Source: Gadus chalcogrammus (taxonomy: Eukaryota > Chordata > Actinopteri > Gadiformes > Gadidae). Taken from it: a stretch of DNA of 64,000 nucleotides. Below are positions 45,306 to 63,123 of this stretch, one piece after another. The number at the start of each line of letters is the position of its first letter. The first letter of the stretch is position 1. The stretch is taken from the NCBI RefSeq assembly GCF_026213295.1, contig NC_079417.1, forward strand, positions 1,634,241 to 1,698,240, given 5' to 3'. The position numbers were made by a program, and so were the translations under genes. The notes beneath the pieces are model-generated. The model was not told where the DNA came from and ran no database searches. It saw only the letters and a program-made list of their open reading frames with translations.

Positions 45306-46483
45306 CAGACATGGGGGACTCGAGTCACATGACTTGACTCGAGTCAGACTCGAGTCGCAAATTTGAGGACTTGAGACTTGCTTGACTAACAATGATAAAA
45401 GACTCGACTTGACTTTGACTTGGTCTTCATGACTTGAGACTTGACTTAGACTTGAGACAGATGACTCGAAATTACTTTTTTAAAGTTAGATTAAATGTTG
45501 GATATGGGATTTGCGATACGCCAGCCGATTTTAAAAATACACATCTCAAATGGTCCTACCCCCTCTCGTTCAACGCTGACTCTGACTCCACCCATTCCAA
45601 GTACATGGACGCGCAATCATGCAAGAGCGCGAACACAGATGCGCGAGAGTGAGCCAGGCTAGCTAGGTTGGAGTTTAGGGTTGTCTTCTAGTGCTAGGTC
45701 CAAATGTGGATTAGCTAGTTAGCTAACTCCAGTAGCTACCGCAGGATAACAACAAACAGAAGCTTGCTCTGGGTCACGAGCTTTGAGTACGTGCACGTGC
45801 ACGAAGGGGTCACTCGCGAGGAGCGGGGGAGGGGGAGTGCAGTACGACCGTTTGATTGACGTACTTACTGTCCAATGCCACTCGGTGGTTCTGAAAATCA
45901 TTGGCTGGAGTTTTTCGAGCCCTGCCCGTTCCACAGATTATTGACTTGTTTAATTTTCATGTCAGTACTTCTAACTCAGTGGCTGTAAGTGGGTTATAAT
46001 AATGATTTCAAGTGATTTTCAAGTAAAATTACACCGTCAGAGCCAGAGCGTCAGACTGGGCTGTTCTCGGCATACCGCAAAAAAATTAAGAGGTTTCAAG
46101 TTCCAGTCCCCAAATTCAGTTGAACCACTACCTGGACATTTGTGATGGACAGAGCTGCCTTCAGTTTTGGGCCTATTCACATGATGGTTTTGGAATGTTT
46201 TGAATAGTTTGAGTTATTGTTAATGTTAAGACATTGTTATTGTTAATGTTGAAATAAAACTCAACTTATGAACCACTCACTCTACCGATTTTTAAATGTG
46301 GAAACTGGGTTAGATGATCAGATTTTTGTATGACTTGACTTGTGACTTGCTTGACCTGAGCAATGACTTGACTTGTGACTTGCTTGATTCTCACCACAGT
46401 GACTTGGTACTTGCTTGAGACTTGAAGGTTATGACTTGAGACTTGCTTGTGACTTGCACATGAGTGACTTACCCCCACCTCTG
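45306..46483. mobile_element. hAT-type non-autonomous element inside pseudogene exon 4, 1178 bp
   Basis: The ends are CAGACATGGGGGACTCGAGT and the complement of CAGAGGTGGGGGTAAGTCAC, i.e. imperfect inverted repeats starting CAGA..TGGGGG. An exact 8-bp duplication CTGAACAC flanks it (45298-45305 and 46484-46491), and intact slc6a19 has a single CTGAACAC at 29403-29410. Both ends are rich in GACTTGACTTGAGACTTG repeats. No transposase frame is seen. Confidence 0.95.
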
Positions 46484-46591
46484 CTGAACACCACAGCCTT
46501 CATGGAGGACGACGGGGGGCTGCAGTGGTGGCTGGTGGTCTGCCACATCAGCGCCTGGGCGCTGCTCTTCCTGTGCATCAGCCGCGGCATC

Positions 46592-47340
46592 GAGACCTCT
46601 GGGAAGGTACGGCTCGCTTCTCCACACTCCCAGACACCCAGTCCCATCGAGACCTCTGGGAAGGTACGGCTCGCTACCTCCACACTCCCAGACACCCAGT
46701 CCCATCGAGACCTCTGGGAAGGTACGGCTCGCTACCTCCACACTCCCAGACACCCAGTCCCATCGAGACCTCTGGGAAGGTACGGCCCGCTCCTCCACAC
46801 TCCCAGACACCCAGTCCCATCGAGACCTCTGGGAAGGTACGGCTCGCTACCTCCACACTCCCAGACACCCAGTCCCATCGAGACCTCTGGGAAGGTACGG
46901 CTCGCTACCTCCACACTCCCAGACACCCAGTCCCATCGAGACCTCTGGGAAGGTACGGCTCGCTACCTCCACACTCCCAGACACCCAGTCCCATCGAGAC
47001 CTCTGGGAAGGTACGGCTCGCTACCTCCACACTCCCAGACACCCAGTCCCATCGAGACCTCTGGGAAGGTACGGCTCGCTCCTCCACACTCCCAGACACC
47101 CAGTCCCATCGAGACCTCTGGGAAGGTACGGCCCGCTCCTCCACACTCCCAGACACCCAGTCCCATCGAGACCTCTGGGAAGGTACGGCTCGCTACCTCC
47201 ACACTCCCAGACACCCAGTCCCATCGAGACCTCTGGGAAGGTACGGCCCGCTCCTCCACACTCCCAGACACCCAGTCCCATCGAGACCTCTGGGAAGGTA
47301 CGGCTCGCTACCTCCACACTCCCAGACACCCAGTCCCATC
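46592..47340 (+). repeat. 57/58-bp donor minisatellite in pseudogene, 13 copies
   Basis: The same unit as at 29511-30087 (exon 4 end plus GTACGG donor), with 13 copies against 10 in the intact gene. The order of CTACCTCC and CTCCTCC variants differs, so the array has changed since the duplication. Confidence 0.95.
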
Positions 47341-47474
47341 CAGTGAGTTCAGAGAGACGACCAGGCTGCTCAGGCTTCACCTGGACCCTGCATAGCCCCC
47401 CCCCTCGGCATTCCCCTGCTACGCACTTATTGTATGTTGTACGTCCTGGCACTTAAAAATAGTACTTATCGTGT

Positions 47475-49669
47475 AGCCACGAAGGCTACTCAGCTACGAT
47501 CAGAATCATGTTCACCCATTGTCTCATTGAATGTATGCTTGGTAACTTTGCTGCCTGTATCTTCCGGGGATCACACTCTGAATTTAGATAAAATACTTTG
47601 CAGTCCGAAGGGTCCTAAACATAAGTGATTCTTCATCACCAGACCCGTGTGGAACGTACACCACAACTCTTCTGCTCCACCCTTTTCTATTCCCACTTTC
47701 AGTAGCGCAACAACAATAAAACGAGTTACTGGTTAACTTGATTATGGTACATAATCAAGGTCGTACAGAGAGATTGGAGTTGATTCAATACGTGGCCGAT
47801 GGTCCCTCAGCAAAGTCCCTTCCTTCCTTCAGGCTTCCTTCTTCCTTCCAGTAGCTGATAAAATCACAATTCTCTTCCATCCTCCTGTCTTTATTCACCC
47901 TGCTTACATTTTTTACAAGGGGCAAGAAAACCATACAAACGTTCTTGGTCCTTAGGAATAATGGGAAAATGTGTTAATTGAAAAACAAGTTAGATGTCAT
48001 GTTCAAGTTGTTACTACTGTGTATCTGTGTGAATTTATTTTTCATAATCGAATAAGAATTAATATCACGCAATTATAGTTTGATAGAAATACAAATAAAG
48101 TTGACTTGAAACCTTCAGGTTAGATAAATTATTTTTGGGGTATATTGTAATTCATTTGACTCTGTTCCAATCATTCTGTAGTTTGATATTAATGCATTTA
48201 AGAAAGGAACTTGCACCCTATGAAAAAGATTGAGAGAAAAAGTAGCCAATACACTTTGCACTGTTAATATTCATGTTTTTTTTGTAGAGTGGATAAAGTT
48301 TGATGTTTAAATGTCCACTAGAGGGAGACAATACGCTGTGTTTTAATAAAGTACATTATGCAAACATGTGACCCTCTTTTAAATACTTTTACAAAGAATT
48401 GCGTTTTATAAGGATGCATGTTTGAATGAAACTCAAACCATTTAATACTAGAAAAGACAGCTCTTACTCAATATCCCAAATAATTAAATACTTGTTCATG
48501 ATGACATAATTCAACCTGGTCTCACAGGAATCCGTGAAATGACTACGGACGAATAACTCGAAATCCGTGGAAACATCACGGAAACACTCCGATTTCCGTG
48601 ATGTGGCCACGGAATTCACTCCTATGCAAGTTAATGACGCTGCTGTTCCGTGGCTCACACACAGATCCCCGTTTCAACGAGCGAGTCGACCACGGGGGCT
48701 TAACTCAAAACCCGGGGTGGTCTCACTGAAACACTTAAATTGTCCTTGTTGTGTCCACGGAAGTTGCTCCAATGCAAGTAAATGACAATGACAGTCAATG
48801 ATACACACAGATTCCTGTTTCAATCTGTGTGTGTGCTCCCGTTTCAATCTGTGTGTGTGCCACATTTGACCACAGTGGGGGCTTAAATCAAAATCCGTGG
48901 TGGTCTGACGGAATCACTTCAATTGTCCGTGATGTGGCCACGAATTTTCTCCAATGCAAGTAAATTACACTGTTATTCCGTGGCTCACACACGGATATCG
49001 GCGTGTTTCCGTGATGTGGCCACGGATTTCGAGTTAAGCGTCCACCGTAGTCATTTCACGGATTCCTGTGAGACCATGTTGCATAATTACATCATAACAA
49101 TTTGAAGATGATTCTACCTCAGCATATTTAAAGATTGTTAAACAAAGGAGGTAATAATAACACTATGATAGAACTGATACATTTTTGGTCTGAAACTCAA
49201 TAGTCCTTTACTCAGATGTTGCATACAGTCGAGTTATCAACTGTGGTCGAAACAAAATCAAGAAAGGCCCACGGAATGGAAACCGGACTGAACTAAAAAC
49301 CAAGCGGAGGACAACATAGACACTGATGACCGTTTGAAGGGACAGCAGCACCAGGCATTACCGGTCACTCATCAATATGCAACAGCTAAAGAGGAGGCAG
49401 AGACCTTGTTAGGTGGGCAGAATACGTTTAAATCTCTCCTGTACACTAATGTGTCCCTGTGCTTCCAGATGTTCAACTTTAAAGGTTATTAGTTCCACTG
49501 ATATCATGTTCTAGATCAAATAAAGCGCCCAGACGCACGGCCTCTTTGTTCTTCAAGGAGTGTTATGTTGTCGTTCTTGTTTCTAGCTCCGCCCCAAGGT
49601 GAACCTACCCGGTGTGGTTCTATCCTAAGCACAGCTCTGCAAGGGATGTTTTGACAGGCTGGAAGAGAC
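47475..49669. other. slc6a18 copy 2 upstream region
   Basis: This corresponds to 35493-37106. It is AT-rich with no gene and carries a 570-bp inverted-repeat insertion (48512-49081). The left end is a deletion joint: pseudogene intron 4 (equivalent of 30209) is fused to the equivalent of 35493. Confidence 0.8.
48512..49081. mobile_element. Long inverted-repeat (foldback) element, 570 bp
   Basis: The left end CAACCTGGTCTCACAGGAAT and the complement of the right end CAACATGGTCTCACAGGAAT agree, and the match continues through GAAATGACTACGG, so the arms exceed 35 bp. A 7-bp duplication CATAATT flanks it (48505-48511 and 49082-49088). Segment A has the empty site with one CATAATT at 36515-36521. 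The inner part contains repeated CCGTGATGTGGCCACGGA motifs. The superfamily is undetermined. Confidence 0.9.
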
Positions 49670-57178
<7,509 letters not shown>

Positions 57179-57566
57179 TATCCCCACTCCTCCATTTACA
57201 TATTTTGATTCATACATTTTCTTCCTTCAATCTTGAGTGGTCGTTTTTTCAAATCAAACCCCTCTCAAACTGATTAGACATAGTGCCCGCTTATGTCAGT
57301 ACAAGTCAAGTATACAAATTGTGTGGTAAGCTTTGAATTATTGATCAGTTGATCATGTTTTACATCCATTTGTTTACCCTATGAGCTATGACATATTTAC
57401 ATTCAAACAATTGAATTGGATGGTGCTTTAGTGATCTTGTGTATTTACAAACTCAAGACAACTCAGCCCGCTACCCTTTAGCCTTTATATTTTCCTCTTA
57501 ACTTGGCGTTTTGTTCTAAATCAATTGAAATAACCAAGATGTGAACTCGTATTGTAAAGAAATACA

Positions 57567-57572
57567 AATAAA
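57567..57572 (+). terminator. Putative polyadenylation signal, slc6a18 copy 2
   Basis: AATAAA at the position equivalent to 44177 in copy 1. Confidence 0.55.
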
Positions 57573-57925
57573 AAAATGTGGATAAAACCTGAAACACAAA
57601 CAGAGGTTGAGTTTTATTATTGCAATCATTTATTAAATATTCATCCTTTTTATTCATTACAACAAATCCTGGACCGAGGATCTGGGACCGGAGCGGTGAA
57701 AAGATATCTAAACGCACGTGTCAGGGTAAAGCTCCCTTAGGATTCGGGATGTTCAAAGGTTCACGCGGTTTATTTTTGCACCGGAGCAACATATGTGTCA
57801 GTCAACACATGCATGGGTGTGTGTCTGTGTTTGCATGTGAGTGTATACAGAAGATACTGTAAACTATGTATTGTGAGTGCGTTCAAGCATACAGGTCAAC
57901 ATGTGACCAGTGACCATGCCCTGCT

Positions 57926-58239
57926 GTGTGTGTGTGTGTTTCAGTCACATACGTCGTCCTTTATGTAGCGTGGGTGGCCAGCGATATTGTCCGGGTCGAC
58001 GCCACGTGCTTTGGAATATGCTGGCTGCTTTTGTTACCCCGCGGCCCGTTCTGCCTTTCTGGCACTTTCATACAATGGTGCCCCGGTGGACACAGGGCTG
58101 CGGTCAGGCCTTTCACACCACTGCCGCTTGACCTCCTGCTCTCGGGAAAGCCAAGTATCCCAATGTACGATCGATGGAAAAAGAGCATCGCTAAAGGACA
58201 AGGATATCACTAAGGATCTGTCAAACCATCGCAGCAAAG
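57926..58239 (+). other. Possible 5' untranslated exon of slc40a1-like gene
   Basis: The coding exon 1 begins right after an acceptor (ACCACAG, then GAAATG), so an upstream non-coding exon must exist. A strong donor AAAG/GTGAGT lies at 58239/58240 and would suit it. The start boundary is not determined, and no promoter element was recognised. Confidence 0.3.
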
Positions 58240-58574
58240 GTGAGTGTTTTCATGGCTGCCTGTGAGTGTATGAGGTGAACACAGCTATGTGTCATGTGGA
58301 TTAACTGATTTGCTCTTAAGGGAAGGAATTCTCTTAAAAAAACGGCTTCATTGCATTAATATAGATGTGGAATGTGTCAGGCCTGTGTGACTGGACAGGT
58401 AAAATTACAAATGTTTTGGCTGGGAACTATACATCATACGGAAAGAAAACAACTCATCATGCAGCATGTTAAAAGTCCAAACGTGTCCCTGTAATTGTAA
58501 ACGGTTCTGTAGCAGGAGGTGACTGTTGACCCGAGATGAAGTCAAGCGTTTGACCTTTGACCCTACCACAGGAA

Positions 58575-61500
58575 ATGTCCCTGCGAGCCGACGCCTCGGA
58601 GTCAGGGGGAGTGGTGGTGGAGTACGAATCGGAGGATGTCAGGGAGCCAAGCATCAAAAGGTCTTGGAGTCAACCAGGTAAACACAACCTCCGACCTCTG
58701 AGAGAAGTGCTGTTCCATTCCGCGGTATGGGATGATGACACCTTGATCTGATGTGTTGTTGAAGGCTCAGCGCTCATCTATCTGAGGGGACCCAAGTTCC
58801 TGATCTATGTCAGTGGAGCTTTATCGATGTGGGTAAGACGTGTTTCCATATCCTCACACAGGGATGACAACGTTTCAGTGAACCACAGGTCGTCCGCGCA
58901 CGCAGGCGCTGAGCGTTCACGTGTCGTTTCTCTTATCAAACCAGGGGGACCGCATGTGGCACTTTGCCATCTCCGTCTTCCTCATTGAGCTGTACGGCCG
59001 CAACCTGCTGCTCACGGCCGTGTTCGGCCTGGTGGTGGCCGGCTCAGTGCTCCTGGTGGGAGCTCTGATCGGAGACTGGGTCGATCGCAACCCCAGGAAC
59101 AAGGGTGAGCCCCGGGCACTTCAACCCTCCTTCAGAGGGACGGAGCACGTCGTGAGGACGTTTGACCGTCTTATTTTGGAGTTTTAAATGTATAACCTCT
59201 TCTTGTTTTTCCCCTGTTTTAGTCGCACATGCCTCCCTCTTTATTCAGAACGTTTCAGTGACCGTGTGTAGCATAGTGCTCATGCTGGTGTTCTCATACA
59301 AGCAGTGGATCGAACAGATTTGGGATGGTTGGCTTACTGTGAGTATGCTGGGCGGCTCCACTTCATTTGATGACGATCATAATTCCCCGTAGACTATGGT
59401 TCACTCTGCTGTGTCTGATCCGTCTCTGACGGTCGGAGTCCCTTCCCCGTCGGTGCCTCTGAGCCACAGTCTACCCTGTGCCGCCACGTGTAGTAACATG
59501 TTGCATCACAAAACTTACACAAGGTGGTTTGTTATACGGTGGTGATCGTCCTGGCAGATGTGGCTAACCTTGCGAGCACTGCCCTGACCATCGCCATTCA
59601 GAGGGACTGGATCGTGGTCATCACGGGATACAACCGCGGACACCTGGCTGGTGGGTCCATTCCTACTCTCCGTCACTGGTTAAACTGGGAGAGATGTTAT
59701 AGGTTCATAACAAGTTCACAACATGAACACCCCACTCATCCTCAACTTTTAGAACTAATTTAGAAAAAAAAGGCAAAAGACAAAAAAACACCGCATTTCA
59801 AAAGTTACTTCAAGTCTGCCCACATGAGTCTCAGGTATGACCGTTTAACTTTGTTCACGTCGATGACGTTTAACTCTGTCCACAGTAATGACCTTTTAAC
59901 TCTGGATGACTGTTTAACTCTGTCCATGTGAATGACTGTTTACCTCTGTCCACTGGGATGAGCGTTTAACTCTGTCCAAAGCAACAACCGTTTATCTCTG
60001 TCCACAGGACAGAATGTCTCAGGAAGGAGCGTTTACGTCTGTCCTCGTGAATGACCGTTTGCGTCCGTCCACAGGGATGAACGCCACAATGAGGCGGATC
60101 GACCAGGTGACCAACATCCTGGCTCCGTTGGCGGTGGGGCAGGTCATGACGCTGGCCTCCAACGTGGTGGGGTGCGGCTTCATCCTGGGCTGGAACGTGG
60201 TGTCCCTCATAGTGGAGTTCTTCTTCCTGTCCCGCGTGTACCGCATCGTGCCGGCCCTGTCGGTGAAGCCCCCGGGCGCAGACGTGGAGGAGGCCTGTCT
60301 TCAGGGTGGGGCGCGGAGGCGGACGCACGGTACACCCCGCAGTAGACCGCCTCGTTAACGCCTCAAACTACAGATTTATAACTCTGTTATATGAATCTTA
60401 CCGTTTGAGATCGTGTTTGAATCAAAAACAGTATTTTTAAATGTTTTTGGAGACAACTACTGATATATAGTCGTTATTTTAATCATAGTTAAAGGAATTA
60501 CAAATGTTTAACTTCTATCCAAGATATTACCGATGTGAATTTGATGCCTTATTGCCATTGATATGTTATCTATGGATTGAGTCGTTTTCCGCCTAGTTTT
60601 ATAAGCAGTAAGCAAATGTAGAATTTTGTTTCAGCCATGAGCAGTAACTTCAATGCTTCCTCACCATATAGTAAACATTAGACGGCCATCCAAGGGGACT
60701 GAAAAGGTCTAGATATAGAGTTGAGTGCAGGGTGCTAGGAGCAAACCACTTTCAGAGCAACCCGTGCTCTGGGCCAGTGGTTCCTGACCTTTGACTTTAG
60801 CCGTACAACTATTTGTCATCAAGACCTTTGGCGGACCCCACTCATAGATATAGATGACGTAGATAAATACACACAGTGTGGCCGAGCAGAGTGCCAGAGC
60901 CCCCGAGTATTACTGCAGGAGGCCATGGCCGGTGGGAACCAGTGGAGGAAGGCCAGCGCCACTGCTTATGCTACCAGTGTCTTCATCCAGTCCTCATGGA
61001 AAACGTTACATCGGAAACACGACGGAATGCACCAAGCAACACTATTCCTGAAATAATAACAAGCCATCACACCACTATTTGTTGAACAATATTAAAAAAA
61101 TAGCTTATTTATATTATTGTAGATTTGACTCGTGCACCAGGGGTCCAAAAACACTAGAGCCGATCCAAATCCGTTCCATCTGTCCTGGCACCTGTGGTCT
61201 AGCCTCTAGCAGCTGCTTCCTCCCAAAAGCTCAGACACCAAACCGAGCTCCATCTCCTTCCTCCCTCCAGTGACGAGCAGCAGAGCCAGAGGGACCCAGG
61301 CGCTGCGCGAGGAGCCCAGCGAGCGCAGCCTCAGCCTGAAGGCCGTCGCCGGGCTGCCCCTCTGCTTCCAGAGGCTGCGGCAGCTGCTGAGCACCTGCCG
61401 GGACGGCTGGACGGCGTACTACCAGCAGGACGTGTTCCTGGCCGGCATGGGCCTGGCCTTCCTGTACACCACCGTGCTGGGCTTCGACTGCATCACCACG

Positions 61501-63123
61501 GGCTACGCCTACACCCAGGGCATCAGCGGCTCGCTGCTCAGCCTGCTGATGGGCGTGTCCGCCATCACGGGCCTCATGGGCACCGTGATGTTCACCAAGC
61601 TGCGCAAGGCGTACGGCCTGGTCAACACGGGCGTCATCTCCAGCTGCCTGCACCTGGGCTGCCTGCTGCTGTGCGTGTGCTCGGTGTTCGCCCCCGGCAG
61701 CCCCATGGACCTGCGGCTGCTCATGGCGTACGCCGACAACAGCTCCGCGTCCTCGCCGGCCGCGCCCGGCGACGGCGACGGCCGGATGGCGAGCCAGAGG
61801 GAGAAGCACTCCTACCCCCTGGGGGGCGGCAGCAACCAGCCGCTGCTGCCCGACCGCTCCTCCATCCACTGGACCAACAACACGGTGCTGTTCGACAACG
61901 TGCCCTCGGGCACCGCGCCCGAGTCCTACGTCTCCATCATCCTGCTGTTCCTCGGGGTCATCACGGCACGCGTCGGTGGGTAGGGGCCTGTACCGCCTGC
62001 TCACGGCCCCCTAGAGGGGGCAGTTTAGCGCAGGGGTTCCCAGGGGCTGGGGCTCCCATCATCAGGGGCGTCATCAGCATCAGGTTCTAAGGGGCCCGAT
62101 GCTTTAGGGGTGGGGCCCCAGGCAGCGGCTGGTGCTTTAGGGGTGGGGTTCAGGGGCCGATGCTTTAGGGGCCAAAATAAAGGTGATTAGGTGCTTCACT
62201 AGAACAGGCAAGGAGTTTAGGGCACCAGGTAACCAGTGTCACCATCAGACTGTTGACATGCGGTCTAGGTTCGAGTGATGGAGTCTAACCACCAGGTGGT
62301 ATCATTGCTGTCCGATGACCCAGTGTTTCCCCCAGTGGTACCCCCTGTCCGTTGTCCCTGCTCCACCCGTCTGTCCGTTACCTGTGGTCCACCCGTCTGT
62401 CCGTTGTCTCTGGTCCACCCGTCTGTCCGTTACCTCTGGTCCACCCGTCTGTCCGTTGTCTCTGGTCCACCCGTCTGTCCGTTGTCCCTGGTCCACCCGT
62501 CTGTCCGTTACCTCTGGTCCACCCCTCTGTCCGTTGTCTCTGGTCCATCCGTCTGTCCGTTACCTCTGGTCCATCCGTCTGTCCGTTGTCTCTGGTCCAC
62601 CCCCCTGTCCGTTGTCCCTGGTCCACCCGTCTGTCCGTTACCTCTGGTCCACCCCTCTGTCCGTTGTCTCTGGTCCATCCGTCTGTCCGTTACCTCTGGT
62701 CCACCCCCCTGTCCGTTGTCTCTGGTCCACCCCCCTGTCCGTTGTCCCTGGTCCACCCGTCTGTCCGTTGTCTCTGGTCCACCCGTCTGTCCGCTGTCCC
62801 TGGTCCACCCGTCTGTCCGTTGTCCCTGGTCCACCCATCTGTCCGTTGTGTCCGCAGGCCTGTGGTCCTTCGACCTCACGGTGACGCAGCTCCTCCAGGA
62901 GAGCATCTGTGAGTCGGAGCGGGGCGTGGTCAACGGGGTGCAGAGCTCCATGAACTACCTGATGGACCTGCTGCACTTCATCATGGTCATCGCCGCGCCG
63001 CAGCCCCAGCACTTCGGCATCCTGGTCATCATATCCGTGCTGTTCATCACCGCCGGCCACACCATGTACTTCCTGTACGCACGCAAGGCCAAGAGGAAGA
63101 GCCGACAGCGGCGAGACACGTAG
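58575..63123 (+). CDS. slc40a1: Ferroportin-type iron exporter (SLC40A1 family), intact
   Basis: Eight coding exons: 58575-58677, 58765-58832, 58945-59104, 59223-59338, 59524-59650, 60075-60329, 61271-61975, 62858-63123, total 1800 nt (599 residues; human 571). An alternative exon 6 donor after 60305 would also keep phase and give 591. The start [12 protein letters not shown] is the only family-plausible Met. Diagnostic blocks: [91 protein letters not shown] and [19 protein letters not shown]. Ferroportin exports Fe2+ across basolateral and macrophage membranes and is degraded on hepcidin binding. The hepcidin-binding cysteine (human Cys326, within [11 protein letters not shown]) is retained at about residue 350, as is the GDRMW aspartate. 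The N-terminus is longer and unlike the mammalian one. Exon 7 is unusually GC-rich. Confidence 0.93.
59825..60074 (+). repeat. Degenerate repeat ending in the exon 6 acceptor of slc40a1
   Basis: About seven 26-36-bp units built on ATGACCGTTTAACTCTGTCC followed by ACAG or a variant. Exact GTCCACAG occurs at 59878-59885, 60000-60007 and 60067-60074, and the last is the exon 6 acceptor. The unit also includes GGATGA, the first bases of the exon. Confidence 0.8.
60330..61270. other. slc40a1 intron 6
   Basis: About 940 bp of mostly AT-rich unique sequence without recognisable repeats or exons. A GC-richer part (60860-61050) has short open frames but no family match. Confidence 0.6.
62340..62850. 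repeat. 26-bp minisatellite abutting the last exon of slc40a1
   Basis: About 19 units of CTGGTCCACCCGTCTGTCCG followed by TTGTCT or TTACCT. It continues to within 8 bp of the exon 8 acceptor (GTGTCCGCAG) and supplies the pyrimidine-rich end of the intron. The long frames across it are open in all three phases because 26 is not a multiple of 3. Confidence 0.93.

Larger units (their letters stand above)
44489..47474 (+). pseudogene. slc6a19 fragment (exons 3-4), broken by duplication and transposon
   Basis: This copies slc6a19 from the middle of exon 3 (27859 onward) through intron 3, exon 4, the donor minisatellite and the start of intron 4 (to about 30209). It then jumps to sequence matching 35493 onward, so exons 5-12 are missing. 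Exon 3 starts at base 90 or so of 138 and no start codon or exons 1-2 are present. Exon 4 is interrupted by an 1178-bp hAT element. Exon pieces are 44489-44537, 45244-45305 and 46492-46606. It cannot encode a transporter. Confidence 0.93.
57179..58574. other. slc6a18 copy 2 3' flank and slc40a1 upstream region
   Basis: It contains the copy 2 polyadenylation signal, the end of segment B near 57870, and then single-copy sequence leading to slc40a1. There is no CAGTGN iron-responsive loop with a usable stem. The single CAGTG, near 57908, has no complementary flanks. Confidence 0.65.

Noticed and set aside
45434..45652. Short open frame inside the hAT element as a transposase piece
   Set aside because: It has no recognisable hAT dimerisation or zinc finger motif and is only about 70 residues. 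The element appears non-autonomous.
46415..47395. 326-residue open frame
   Set aside because: It combines hAT element sequence, pseudogene exon 4 and the donor minisatellite. It has no coherent family match over its length.
57895..57925. Possible iron-responsive element around CAGTGA
   Set aside because: The five bases on either side of the loop do not pair, and there is no bulged C at the expected distance.
62275..63123. 282-residue open frame ending in the ferroportin C-terminus
   Set aside because: The first two thirds are intron 7 minisatellite. Only 62858-63123 is coding exon, joined by the GTCCGCAG acceptor.
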